This document shows, piece after piece, positions 25,201 through 32,034 of a DNA stretch of 64,000 nt (positions are counted from its first letter, which is position 1; each line of letters begins with the position of its first letter). The position numbers were made by a program, and so were the translations under genes. The notes beneath the pieces were generated by a model. That model did no database searches. It saw only the letters and a program-made list of their open reading frames with translations, and was not told the origin of the DNA. The stretch is from Biomphalaria glabrata (lineage: Eukaryota > Mollusca > Gastropoda > Planorbidae), in assembly GCF_947242115.1 (NCBI RefSeq), contig NC_074720.1, positions 43,675,529 through 43,739,528 of the forward strand, read 5' to 3'.

Positions 25201-27437
25201 GTGGGAAAAGCCCTTTAAGGCTCAACAACCACTTCTTAGGGGACACCACAATCAACAGATTTCACTTTTATCTTCACCTGTTGAATTGTTTGGGCAGTGC
25301 CTAGAACCGTCCCTCAATTCCTCTGTGTCTTGGCCAGTGATGTCTCCATCAGAGACAAGTCTGACTATTTCTCTGTGTCTTGGCCAGTAATGTCTCCATC
25401 AGAGACAAGTCTGACTATTTCTCTGTGTCTTGGCCAGTAATGTCTCCATCAGAGACAAGTCTGACTATTTCTCTGTGTCTTGGCCAGTAATGTCACCATC
25501 AGAGACAAGTCTGACTATTTCTCTGTGTCTTGGCCAGTAATGTCTCCATCAGAGACAAGTCTGACTATTTCTCTGTGTCTTGGCCAGTAATGTCTCCATC
25601 AGAGACAAGTCTGACTATTTCTCTGTGTCTTGGCCAGTAATGTCACCATCAGAGACAAGTCTGACTATTTCTCTGTGTCTTGGCCAGTAATGTCTCCATC
25701 AGAGACAAGTCTGACTATTTCTCTGTGTCTTGGCCAGTAATGTCACCATCAGAGACAAGTCTGACTATTTCTCTGTGTCTTGGCCAGTAATGTCTCCATC
25801 AGAGACAAGTCTGACTATTTCTCTGTGTCTCGGCCAGTAATGTCTCCATCAGAGACAAGTCTGACTATTTCTCTGTGTCTCGGCCAGTAATGTCTCCATC
25901 AGAGACAAGTCTGACTATTTCTCTGTGTCTCGGCCAGTAATGTCTCCATCAGAGACAAGTCTGACTATTTCTCTGTGTCTTGGCCAGTAATGTCTCCATC
26001 AGAGACAAGTCTGACTATTTCTCTGTGTCTCGGCCAGCAATGTCTCCATCAGAGACAAGTCTGACTATTTCTCTGTGTCTTGGCCAGTAATGTCTCCATC
26101 AGAGACAAGTCTGACTATTTCTCTGTGTCTTGGCCAGTAATGTCTCCATCAGAGACAAGTCTGACTATTTCTCTGTGTCTCGGCCAGTAATGTCTCCATC
26201 AGAGACAAGTCTGACTATTTCTCTGTGTCTTGGCCAGTAATGTCTCCATCAGAGACAAGTCTGACTATTTCTCTGTGTCTTGGCCAGTAATGTCTCCATC
26301 AGAGACAAGTCTGACTATTTCTCTGTGTCTTGGCCAGTAATGTCTCCATCAGAGACAAGTCTGACTATTCCTCTGTGTCTTGGCCAGTAATGTCTCCATC
26401 AGAGACAAGTCTGACTATTCCTCTGTGTCTTGGCCAGTAATGTCTCCATCAGAGACAAGTCTGACTATTTCTCTGTGTCTTGGCCAGTAATGTCTCCATC
26501 AGAGACAAGTCTGACTATTTCTCTGTGTCTCGGCCAGTAATGTCTCCATCAGAGAGACTAATCTGTCTATTCCTTGATGATGTCTACGCATCGCTTTCTT
26601 TGACTGTCTTCTCTACTTTCCCCTGGTACTGTTCCCTGCAGAAATGTCTTCAAGCATATTTACCCAATTTATTTTTACAAAGCTTATATCTATTTACACT
26701 GTCAGTCTGTCTGTCTGTCTGTCTGATACAAATCTTAAACAAGTTTTGTCTCCCACTTCCCATTCTGGATCAAGTTGAAGCTTTGCACTATTTGTCATTG
26801 TTCCTGACAAAAATAAAAATAACAATAAAAAACTAACCGAACTTTTAATTAAATAGTCGTAATTAATATTTTTTGTGGTGGTAAAGGGAAATAAATTTTA
26901 CATTTTACAGCATTAATATATATGGCTATAAAAGTGGAGTTGCTTTCCTTAGATAATTTTTTTTTTCAGAGTAATTTTGTTTGAAGTGTTAAATCACTAA
27001 AATCTAATTATATCAATTTTATTCAAGGCATGAAATCGGCGCTTTTAACTGAAATTGTCAACTCATGTCAGACCAGCAACCTGGCAACAGTGGTACTGTG
27101 GAGGCCTGACCTGTTCACGTGCGCCATCCAGTGCTTGAGCTTCGTCAACTGCTCGGGCGTTAACTACTGGGCGAAAACCCAGAGGTGTGACATTGTATAC
27201 GTCACCACCACCAGCACTAGCTCAAGTTCAACATCTGGCTCTGGAAGTTCCGGCAGTGGGACATCAGGCACCAGTGGATCAGGGACTAGTGGATCAGGCA
27301 CGAGTGGATCAGGCACTAGTGGATCAGGCACTAGTGGATCAGGCACCAGTGGATCGAATAGCGGAAGTAGTGTAACGTCAGGGAGCAGCAGTACCTCTGT
27401 ATCAGGGTGTCAATTCTATATAATAGATAGGCTTTAG
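1678..27437 (+). CDS. Gene A: three-module secreted mucin/PAN protein, 11 coding exons
   Basis: Exons I assign: 1678-1890, 3732-3862, 7046-7115, 7726-7947, 12461-12591, 16735-16804, 17947-18201, 19863-19993, 20794-20863, 24054-25035, 27028-27437. All introns are GT-AG, phases join without a break, and the total is 894 codons plus stop. Order: signal peptide, N-terminal module 1, Thr-rich linker and module 2, longer Thr-rich linker and module 3, about 327 residues of Thr/Ser/Gln/Pro mucin repeats, and a PAN/apple-like domain ending in CQFYIIDRL. Each module has six cysteines, ending in a Cys-Val-Cys ... Cys segment. Modules 2 and 3 have no start codon or signal peptide but have in-phase acceptors, so I read one gene, not three. 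The product is inferred to be a secreted, O-glycosylated protein. The N-terminal domain is unrecognised; the PAN call rests on its cysteine spacing. No transcript evidence was available. Confidence 0.82.
1945..2330 (+). repeat. Interspersed GTCTGTCTG-headed repeat
   Basis: Starts with caaagctta.atcaactcactctgtctg and continues with 'atcaagttgaaactttgca', then 'ttattcattgtacctgaca'. The same order recurs at 6040-6240 (-), 26690-26960, 48945-49240, 56395-56550 (-), 56955-57240 and 62070-62400. Class unknown. Confidence 0.65.
2609..2852 (+). repeat. SINE-B (tRNA-derived)
   Basis: A-box-like gcgatggctgaggggtaaag and B box gggttcgaatcc, followed by the family body (tagggcgcctc..., tgacatta, ggcggttg, catgacac, tttacatcatctgcc). 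Not a real tRNA gene. Confidence 0.75.
3060..3490. other. AT-rich intron, no feature seen
   Basis: Part of gene A intron 1. No coding or repeat feature recognised. Confidence 0.5.
3490..3665 (-). repeat. SINE-A (tRNA-derived)
   Basis: On the minus strand: ctgcctggt ... B-box-like gggttcata ... ctgcgggag ... catctgaaacatg. A diverged copy of the family at 18230 and 39525. Confidence 0.65.
3732..3862 (+). CDS. Gene A exon 2: module 1 part 2
   Basis: The acceptor tttcag is followed by GGAEFYTYTQVDSYTF. The exon is 131 nt, the same as its counterparts in modules 2 and 3 and in gene B, and ends in phase 2. It holds one cysteine, in RPNCPD. The donor is gtgcgt, weaker than the gtgagt and gtaagt used at the same place in modules 2 and 3. 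Confidence 0.82.
3890..3971. mobile_element. Short palindromic MITE, TTAA-flanked
   Basis: Ends ttaactcttt...ctcc and ggagagaaagagttaa around an inner stretch with cgataccagcgttg. TTAA at both ends fits piggyBac-type target choice. 82 bp. Confidence 0.7.
4087..4340 (+). repeat. SINE-B copy, diverged
   Basis: Carries ggtttccgaaccagagag, ctggttcgattcc, ggcgcctttgg and catcatctgtcc in family order. Confidence 0.65.
4488..4687. mobile_element. hAT-type MITE, 200 bp
   Basis: Terminal repeats cagtggttctcaacc / ggttgagaaccc, flanked by the perfect 8-bp duplication atttagat. A second copy is at 61460-61667. Holds a poly-C run. Confidence 0.85.
4854..5377. mobile_element. TTAA MITE split by a SINE
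   Basis: The left end ttaactctttctctcc and the right end ggagagaaagagttaa are 0.5 kb apart, with SINE-C (5022-5280) between. Without the SINE it is a longer relative of the 80-bp MITE. Confidence 0.6.
5022..5280 (+). repeat. SINE-C (tRNA-derived, ATT-like tail)
   Basis: tRNA-like head with gtggtcgagaggc and gaggttcgacacc, then agcgctctgagcatgctat and gtagcgctatataaa, then an (ATA)n tail. The tail resembles widespread animal SINE/L2-type tails; the family name is not settled. Confidence 0.65.
5323..6540 (+). repeat. Direct repeat pair of about 140 bp, 1.07 kb apart
   Basis: 5323-5465 and 6393-6540 share atgaggtcaaaatcaacgat through gcgtcacagtcgagtct and tcaaatcgcgaga with few differences. 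Each begins in the right half of the TTAA MITE. The DNA between holds a reverse copy of the GTCTGTCTG repeat (6040-6240) and no gene. Confidence 0.75.
6540..7045. other. Intron sequence, no feature seen
   Basis: End of gene A intron 2. No coding or repeat feature recognised apart from the acceptor region of exon 3. Confidence 0.5.
7046..7115 (+). CDS. Gene A exon 3: module 1 part 3
   Basis: A 70-nt exon encoding IPSLTVNWYCVCNQTTNSIC, with three cysteines and the sequon NQT. It enters in phase 2, leaves in phase 0 and is followed by gtaaga. Same length as its counterparts in modules 2 and 3 and in gene B. Confidence 0.8.
7205..7590 (+). repeat. About 30-bp minisatellite in gene A intron 3
   Basis: About 12 imperfect units such as cacacaggacatcaagccat with gtctttgtat. 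The open frames across it are artefacts. Confidence 0.85.
7726..7947 (+). CDS. Gene A exon 4: Thr-rich linker and module 2 part 1
   Basis: The acceptor ttgtctcaag opens an in-phase exon that begins with a Thr/Ser/Ala linker of about 24 residues (ALETASTTATSTSKTAS). It runs straight into a near copy of the mature part of exon 1, which differs by one residue over about 50 (NYSSS for NYSGS). There is no signal peptide. It ends in phase 0 at gtaagt, and the first roughly 100 bases of the following intron also resemble the intron after exon 1. Confidence 0.83.
8099..8200 (+). mobile_element. Left end of a CAGGGCCGG hAT element
   Basis: cagggccggccttaggc starts a segment like the left end at 20017. 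No matching right end nearby. The next 500 bp (8200-8697) is intron with no recognised gene. Confidence 0.45.
9108..10324. mobile_element. Nested hAT element (CAGGGCCGG ends)
   Basis: Ends cagggccggtcc and gaccggccctg, flanked by the perfect 8-bp duplication ttggggag. Shares ggcgttttccatat and cactgcggccgcatgggttg-type segments with 20017-20398 and 30918-31170. It is interrupted by a GC-rich insert. Confidence 0.86.
9123..9661. mobile_element. GC-rich insert of unknown type inside the nested hAT
   Basis: About 540 bp bounded by the 13-bp direct repeat gggccggtcctac (9110-9122 and 9662-9674), the mark of an insertion with target duplication. Much more GC-rich than its surroundings. Open frames on both strands match nothing I recognise. 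It could be part of a LINE. Confidence 0.5.
10573..10653. mobile_element. TTAA MITE, 81 bp
   Basis: ttaactctttctctcc ... ggagagaaagagttaa, with the same inner stretch as the copy at 3890. It lies inside the outer hAT element, so it is younger than that insertion or was carried with it. Confidence 0.75.
11263..12375 (+). repeat. 66-bp minisatellite derived from a LINE C-terminus
   Basis: 17 units of 66 bp (one of 67). In one frame each unit reads DREEWRKMFDRSCVVPQRSK. This matches the end of the LINE at 48330-48680 (DREEWREAVDTSCMAPQRF) and at 29380. After the last unit comes ataggtgaagatg, recalling the LINE ending agataggtaa. Because 66 is a multiple of three and lacks stops in several frames, both strands stay open for hundreds of codons. 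It lies in gene A intron 4 and I do not call it a gene. Confidence 0.88.
12461..12591 (+). CDS. Gene A exon 5: module 2 part 2
   Basis: A 131-nt exon after tatatttcag with donor gtgagt. The protein is almost identical to exon 2, differing by GGSEF for GGAEF at the start. It ends in phase 2. Confidence 0.83.
12605..12851 (+). mobile_element. LINE 3' fragment
   Basis: Ends in frame with RKLVVGLCPRRDHRQS and a stop, a common C-terminus of invertebrate LINE reverse transcriptases. The upstream part is degraded. Confidence 0.6.
12852..14179. other. AT-rich intron, no gene seen
   Basis: Gene A intron 5. Contains an (ATT)n run near 13242-13272 and otherwise nothing recognised. Confidence 0.5.
14180..14692. 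mobile_element. Non-autonomous hAT element, 513 bp
   Basis: Ends caggggtggactg and cagtccgcccctg, flanked by the perfect 8-bp duplication gtctagac. Same family as the outer element at 8697. Confidence 0.88.
14742..16429 (+). repeat. 20-bp satellite, about 80 units
   Basis: Unit ATGATTTAGATGTCCATATA, almost without variation. Five shortened units (atgatttagatat) are each followed within one to three units by an attaagatg variant, giving a higher-order period of about 210-415 bp. Lies in gene A intron 5. Confidence 0.92.
16430..17430. other. AT-rich sequence around exon 6, no further gene seen
   Basis: Apart from exon 6 (16735-16804) I see only AT-rich intron. Confidence 0.5.
16735..16804 (+). 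CDS. Gene A exon 6: module 2 part 3
   Basis: A 70-nt exon after ttctcag with donor gtaagt. It encodes IIPSLTVNWFCVCDKTTNG followed by LCQ. The sequon after the Cys-Val-Cys segment (CNQT elsewhere in the gene) is lost here (CDKT). Confidence 0.82.
17435..17580 (-). repeat. Interspersed repeat end with (ATT)n tail
   Basis: The segment with gtcttacaatttgtgcatta and caccaaacaaaaaacattat matches, in opposite orientation, 23140-23280 (gtaatgcacacactgtaaga). Both abut an AAT/ATT run, as at a retroposon 3' end. Confidence 0.55.
17690..17905 (+). mobile_element. LINE 3' end, CR1-like family J
   Basis: Matches the C-terminus and tail of the longer copy at 57270-57690: aaaaccaatgacttgacag, cgtaggacgtaatcatctt, gaagtaacgtctgtaattta, then (ataag)n. 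Preceded by a poly-G run. Confidence 0.65.
17947..18201 (+). CDS. Gene A exon 7: longer Thr-rich linker and module 3 part 1
   Basis: The acceptor tttcctag opens an 85-codon exon. About 35 residues of Thr/Ser/Ala linker (EASTTSTASITTSTTATTAS) are followed by the same module 1 part 1 sequence. The linker is about 11 residues longer than in exon 4. It ends in phase 0 at gtaagt. The intron soon diverges because a SINE lies just downstream. Confidence 0.83.
18230..18420 (-). repeat. SINE-A (tRNA-derived), good copy
   Basis: On the minus strand: ggatggctgcctggtcgtg, B-box-like gggttcaaatcc, ctgcgggaggtttgg, ctgaaggaacatccgaaaca, then tgtaaaacatttt. Confidence 0.78.
18421..19599. other. Gene A intron 7, no gene recognised
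   Basis: T-rich with repeats of 'gcctctttt' near 18660-18730 and 19325. No coding region recognised. Confidence 0.45.
19600..19826 (-). repeat. SINE-B copy
   Basis: Reverse orientation: gcgatctatatggcagatg ... gaggcgcccttaagatccc ... ttggaactcgagactc ... gggagccaagcgcttgacta. It ends only 36 bp before exon 8 of gene A. Confidence 0.7.
19863..19993 (+). CDS. Gene A exon 8: module 3 part 2
   Basis: A 131-nt exon after aaattcag with donor gtaagt. It matches exon 2 except near the end (IGNF for IGSF). It ends in phase 2. Confidence 0.83.
20017..20398. mobile_element. Non-autonomous hAT element, 382 bp
   Basis: Ends cagggccggtcttagg and ttaggaccggccctg, flanked by the perfect 8-bp duplication catcagag. 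It starts 24 bp after exon 8. Confidence 0.88.
20794..20863 (+). CDS. Gene A exon 9: module 3 part 3
   Basis: A 70-nt exon after attctcag with donor gtaaga, encoding IIPSLTVNWYCVCNQTTNS followed by ICQ. It leaves in phase 0, as needed to join the mucin exon. Confidence 0.83.
20964..21140 (+). repeat. SINE-A copy
   Basis: ggatggctgcctggtcgtg, gggttcaaaccctgcccgct, aactctgaaggaacatccga. From 21140 to 21528 I see nothing else. Confidence 0.75.
21528..21608. mobile_element. TTAA MITE, 81 bp
   Basis: ttaactctttctctccgtaa ... ggtatcgtcagttaggagag ... aagagttaa. The inner stretch is in the opposite orientation to the copy at 3890. Confidence 0.75.
21750..22030. repeat. CT-rich low-complexity tract
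   Basis: Long run of tctctctttctttctc with few breaks, in gene A intron 9. A diverged hAT-like end (gagccggatttagaag) lies at 22156. Confidence 0.85.
22325..22760. repeat. Degenerate 18-24 bp array, atgtagaacttttt
   Basis: About 20 units of (a)tgtagaac followed by a T run and A run of changing length. 22760-23330 is otherwise unremarkable intron, apart from the retroposon end at 23140-23280. Confidence 0.85.
23335..23462 (+). repeat. 13-bp minisatellite gggcattagctat
   Basis: About ten units, slightly varied. The next 590 bp to exon 10 holds nothing I recognise. Confidence 0.85.
24054..25035 (+). CDS. Gene A exon 10: mucin-like Thr/Ser repeat domain
   Basis: The acceptor tttactag opens 327 codons plus one base, ending at gtaagt. 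About 70 mixed residues come first (TIARGVTTSTETPSTTY, then MTYDYAGSQGGSD). Then follow imperfect repeats of about ten residues such as TSTTTTQPTT, alternating with TSTSTTSSTSTTQPTT blocks. This is a classic mucin-type O-glycosylation region, predicted to be an extended, sugar-coated stalk. The repeats are tandem at DNA level too, so length is likely to vary between alleles. The valine-rich opposite-strand reading frame is only a shadow. Confidence 0.85.
25341..26560 (+). repeat. 50-bp minisatellite, 24 full units, very uniform
   Basis: Exactly 50-bp spacing from 25341 to 26541. Unit starts tgtctccatcagagacaagt and ends tctgtgtcttggccagtaa. Only three or four recurrent single-base variants. 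Lies in gene A intron 10, between the mucin and PAN exons. Confidence 0.93.
26690..26960 (+). repeat. GTCTGTCTG-headed interspersed repeat
   Basis: caaagcttatatctatttac followed by gtctgtctgtctgtctga, then atcaagttgaagctttgca. Confidence 0.65.
27028..27437 (+). CDS. Gene A exon 11: PAN/apple-like domain with Gly-Ser-Thr insert
   Basis: The acceptor ttattcaag completes the phase-1 codon of exon 10. Six cysteines lie in NSCQT, TCAIQC, NCSGVNYW, RCDIVY and the final GCQFYIIDRL, as in PAN/apple domains (C ... CxxxC ... C.G.NY ... CDL ... C). Between the fifth and sixth cysteines sits about 65 residues of Ser/Thr/Gly, including a perfect GTSGS repeat of 15-nt units. In gene B the same loop is only about 20 residues. 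Stop at 27435-27437. Confidence 0.83.
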
Positions 27438-27604
27438 TTAGCCTCAACTTTATGGGTTTTTGTATTGTTGTAAATTGCGCCTGTACACTATAAACGTTGT
27501 GATATCTACACTGACATGTTAAGAACCTTTTAGTTACTTTAACCCTATCTTCCTTTGGCGAGAAACTAATTGACAAAAAAGAAAGATAATTCAAAGGTTA
27601 GCTC

Positions 27605-27715
27605 TTTGCTATATAGGTCGCAACTGGGTCTACGTAGTCAGGTGAAACAATGCACTCATTCCATAATCTTCGGAATCGAAGACATCGCCATGATAAAGAG
27701 TTGGAAGTGACAGAG
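27605..27715 (+). mobile_element. LINE 3' end with zinc-finger tail
   Basis: One frame reads RSQLGLRSQVKQCTH, the last part of a C2H2/C2HC-like finger. The tail is shared with 33030, 46020 and 58690 (-). Followed by a short gacagggt array (27715-27765). Confidence 0.6.
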
Positions 27716-27991
27716 TGACAGGGTGACAGTGACAGGGTGACAGTGACAGGGTGACAGAGTGGCATGGGTCTATCACTAGATCAAGTCTTTACGTGTGAAT
27801 CTTTTGTTTTACCCTCAAAATGTTTTTAGCCTTTACGTTGACCGTACAGTTAAAGTTAAGTTTATATGATACACCCACAGTAGCAGGACTTCTAACCATG
27901 TATGTATTTCACTTGTTTAGTCTATTTACCAGACTATCTTTACAACAGTTGGATAGCTTTACATTATGGTTAAGTAAAAGTTCCCCTTTCA

Positions 27992-28207
27992 GACCTTGCG
28001 ATCTAGAGGGCAGATGATGTAAAGGTCATCTGTTGCTGTAGCCAGCATGATGACCAACCGCCTTTACTTTTCTCCAACTAATGTCAGGTACCCATTAGAG
28101 CTGGATTCACTCAAAGGCACCCTAAAGATCCCAGTCTCCGCCAGGATTCCAACCCGGAACCCCCCGGTTCAGAGGCCGAGCGCTTTACCACTCAGCCACC
28201 GCGCGTC
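27992..28207 (-). repeat. SINE-B copy
   Basis: Reverse orientation with cttgcgatctagagggcaga, gattccaacccggaa and gccgagcgctttaccactca. 28207-28650 holds only AT-rich DNA. Confidence 0.78.
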
Positions 28208-28654
28208 CAGAGCTGTACAGCGAATGATTTGAAATTGATGTGGACGGGATTAGATTTATCTTGTGTGCTACTTACGGTGATTAAAATATTAACGTAAAAT
28301 TATATAATTTTGTAAACACATCATACTCTAGGTCTAAACAGTCTAGCACATTTCTTCGAATATTAAAAAATAAAATGTATTTAACATTAGATAATAGATG
28401 TTTGTGTAACATAGTCACAGTCTAAAAGAATACAACCTATGCGGATATTTTCTTTGACCATTGACACTGTTAATGCACCAACTGAGAAACAAGCTGTTGA
28501 GTTACTGTAAACATTTTAATAATGTGCCTATAAATTAAAAGAAAACTATTTAAAAAATTAATAAAACTTACGAACAATGATATTACTGTTGTTTTTTTTT
28601 GTTTTGTTTGTTTTTATGTGTGTCTTCATGCTTCTTTTTCATTTACTCTATATA

Positions 28655-29103
28655 AGAGGAAGAGCAGGGTGCCAGGACATCCGCTCTGTTATCAGCAGCA
28701 GACGCCTTGGCTGGCTTGGCCACGTTCGTAGAATGCCAGTAGGTCGACTTCCACAGGACATCCTGTATGGCGATCTAATAGAAGGCAGGAGAGCCGCTGG
28801 TCGCCCACTTTTACGTTATACGGATGTATGCAAACGCGACATGAAGCTCTTCAAAATCGACACTAGCAACTGGGAAGAGGTGGCACTGGATAGATCCAAA
28901 TGGAGAGAGCATTAAGGAAGGGTCTCGGATTGCAGATGCCATACACAACAGAAGCAGAAAGAAGGGTGAAAATGCAACGGCGCCTGGTGATTACAGATGC
29001 CCAACCTGCGATCGCAGCTGTGTATCAAGCATTGGCCTCTTTAGTCACACAAGAAGTTGCAAAGGGAAAAGATCATCTCCCGAGACGTAAAATGCCACAG
29101 ATA
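28655..29103 (+). mobile_element. LINE C-terminal region with zinc finger
   Basis: RLGWLGHVRRMPVGRLPQDI, then GRPLLRYTDVCKRDMKL and NWEEVALDRSKWRE. After a frame change comes YRCPTCDRSCVSSIGLFSHT, then RSCKGKR and a stop. Typical of an abundant invertebrate LINE. Plain LINE remnant between genes A and B. Confidence 0.78.
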
Positions 29104-29379
29104 TAAACTACAATCTTTCCAATCAGTCGTCAAGGTTTCCTTCCGGTTCATGGATACATAATAACAAGAAAACATAAACATTTTTTTAAAAAATCAAGGC
29201 TTCTATTCAGCGTAATTGTATCAATTACCCTATGCCACGGTGCTTGCTTCGACTACAGTCGCTAAGATCTCTTGATCAACCAGAGAGCGGTAACTTACAA
29301 ATATATAGTGGATAAAAAGCCTTACAATATTATTATCCGATCAGTTTAATATGACCTAATCAATGGCCACATTTTAGTA

Positions 29380-29800
29380 TGCTTGTGAGTCTTGGACGCT
29401 TACTGCAGAGCTAGAGAGGAGGATCCTAGCAATGGAATTGAGATGCTACAGAAGGTTCCTTGGTATCACATTCAAAGACAAGATCATAAACCAAGATATC
29501 AGAGACAGGGTTACAGCAGCGATTGGACCCCATGATGACCTGCTAACTATTGTAAAATAAATCGATTACTTATAATCTTTGGCCATGTTACAAGGTCTTC
29601 GGGGCTCGCGGAGACCTTCCTTCAGGGAACGGTGCCAGGAGGGTGGAGGACAGGACGACAACATAAAAGAATGGACTGGCCTGCCATTGGGGAGGTTCTG
29701 ACTGGGGCAGAGGACAGAGAGGAATGGAGAAAGACGGTCGAAGAGTCTTGCATGGTGCCCCATCGGTCCTGTAGACTAAGAGATAGGTAAAGGTTAAAGG
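29380..29800 (+). mobile_element. LINE 3' region, family E
   Basis: ACESWTLTAELERRILAMEL ... CYRRFLGITFKDKI ... EDREEWRKTVEESCMVPHRS, in more than one frame. It is the parent type of the 66-bp minisatellite. Other copies: 41985 (-), 48330, 59455, 60920 (-). Confidence 0.78.
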
Positions 29801-30917
29801 GTAAAGGTAATCAATGGACGATTCGATCCAGCTGGTAAAATATTGGAATCTAAAAAAAAAATCGTTTTTCATATCGATCAATTGACAGATTTAAAAAGAA
29901 CACATTGTTATTAACCTTATCTGTAGAACAAATGAACTTTTAATTCGTAAACAAATCAAAGATGTGCAGTAGCACTGTCGACAAGGGAGATAATGCTGTT
30001 GTCATAGTCTGCATTTAGAATGAGGCATAGTTTTCTCCCTTAGCTTAATGCTAGTTAAAAAAGATAAGGTTAAAATAAAAACCTGACCATAAAAAAACTA
30101 TTTCACAGAAATGATATTTAAATCTGGTTAGAGATTATGTGGTCATGTTGACTAGCCTCGTTTTGGCTAATATTATGCCTCGTTCTGGATATGTTTATTA
30201 TATTGTTTGGCAATACTGTTCCTAGTAAAATATTAGCATAACACTTTTCTGTTTTGGATACGCAATTAAATTCCTGATCACTAGGTAAACATGAATTATC
30301 TGTTTCACTTCGGGCTAGACTTCTGCTAATTGAATCCTCTAAATTAACATATACACTTTAATGTGTATATTCAGTTTATAAAAATAAAATGTTTTTATAG
30401 TGAATTATTCGGGTGAGTTTAATTATAGTAATTTTTATCTCGACGAGAGAAAGAATTTTTAGATTTAACAATGAGCTTTGATAATTTATGTTAATTCTGT
30501 AAACCATAATAGCATCAATGAAAACATGAAATATTAACAATCGCAATACAACTGCTATACAATCACATACCCTGGGATTAGTAAGACAAAAACACCGATC
30601 TACAAACAATGTTTCCTAAATACCCCTCACTATGGTGCTGGTGATGAGTCATATAAGCAAAACTAGAGAGCAAAAGAAATGCGGGCGCTGTTTAACGGGT
30701 TGACCTCTAGCACACCGAAGAAGCTCCTTACGAACAGATGGGCCCCAGGCTCGAATACCGGTAAAAAAACAGGATTTCTTATGTTTTGGACGACGGTTGC
30801 CTTGTAGCACCAGAAAATTAGTAGAGCAACTAGACCGCTGTAGGCATCCTTTAGTTTTTAGGCGCGAGAAGCCTCCTTCACCAGATTACAGAATTACTGC
30901 TGATGCATAATGCCGCG
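29801..30917. other. Intergenic AT-rich DNA, no gene seen
   Basis: Only a diverged tRNA-SINE-like patch near 30690-30850 (cttgtagcacca ... accgctgtaggc, also at 521-563). Confidence 0.4.
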
Positions 30918-31170
30918 CGTAAGATTGGCGTTTTCCATATTGAATGACACCCCAAAATGACAAATTTTGTGTATATATTTCCGTATATTTTGTGGACTTT
31001 TATCTTCGTATATTTTGCGATTTCGGGGAGATTTCCAGGAGCTCCTGGTAAATCGACAGGAGGGCGCGGGAAATCTGTTTTAAGTTATACAATGGTTTAA
31101 TTTAATAATTTATACACCTTGATTTAGAGCGAATCCTATAGGTTGCAGTGGCCTAAGGCCGGCCCTGCAA
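30918..31170. mobile_element. Truncated CAGGGCCGG hAT copy
   Basis: Shares ggcgttttccatat, tgaatgacacccc and the right end gcctaaggccggccctg with 9108-10324. The left end is missing. Confidence 0.6.
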
Positions 31171-31582
31171 AATTGAGGCGTATGCTACGCCGCCGGTCGA
31201 CTAGTATCTTATAAAACTTTAAGTCATTTGAATAACCTCTATGTAAACAATATTGTCTATAGCGTTCATTGCTTCAATCGATCTGATCTTTAGTAGAAAG
31301 GTTATTTCGTATATACAGAATCCATTGTATGTTGGCATTTGGTTAAAATGTAGCAGTTAAAGGTTTAATAACTCTTTAGAGTTAAGTATCTCGTATTACC
31401 TCCCTTCCCGCTTGAACAGCCATAACGTGAATTTAAATTGCGAATGTTGTTTCTTAGCTTTAGCCTCGTTTCCACTTCGCCAAATTTGTAATAATACTGA
31501 CCTATGAAAAAATACTACAAATGCCCATATTACCCGCCATCTCATATTGCCCCACTTTCCCCTAAAGTCTAAGTCAACTTGA

Positions 31583-31725
31583 CTGGATGTAGTAGACTTG
31601 AGTAATAAATATAAATTGGTATTTTGAACAAAATCAAACTCACTACAAAAAAAAAACACGTCTTTTCACTCTGGCAATCTGAAGTTTTCTGCCGTATCCC
31701 TCACGACAATGTAGCTTATCTATTT
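31583..31725 (+). promoter_or_regulatory. Upstream block of gene B shared with gene A
   Basis: Counterpart of 660-820, here about 110 bp from the ATG. A second shared patch nearer the start, atttcagcaa, lies at 31762-31771 (1618-1627 in gene A). It may be the acceptor of the first coding exon, which would imply a non-coding first exon. Confidence 0.45.
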
Positions 31726-31833
31726 TTGAAAAAAAAACTAAATATGCATTTAAAAAAATTAATTTCAGCAAAATGCTTAGTTTTAAACATTAAAGGATAA
31801 ATGTGTAATTAAAGATCTGAATAAAAAGCCAGG

Positions 31834-32034
31834 ATGTCCTCGACCCTACTTCTGGTGGGTCTGTTCTGTGTGTGCCGCCATGCTGCACTGACCTATGCCA
31901 ACATGTATAGCTACAAATCAAGTAATAACATTGACCACATCTGGGCCTACACGCAACTCAATTACAGCGTCTACGTTCCGACCTGTGGCTGGAAGCTAAT
32001 ACTTCAATCCGGAATGGTCATTACCAACATGACA
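31834..32034 (+). CDS. Gene B exon 1: signal peptide and module part 1
   Basis: 67 codons ending in phase 0 at gtaagt. After the signal peptide come the sequons NYS and NMT and the conserved YVPTCGWKLIL. The GWTC cysteine of gene A is missing (WAYTQL). Confidence 0.84.

Noticed and set aside
25341-26560. CRISPR-like regular repeats
   Set aside because: Units are directly adjacent with no unique spacers. The same holds for the arrays at 14742, 34857, 37318 and 47294.
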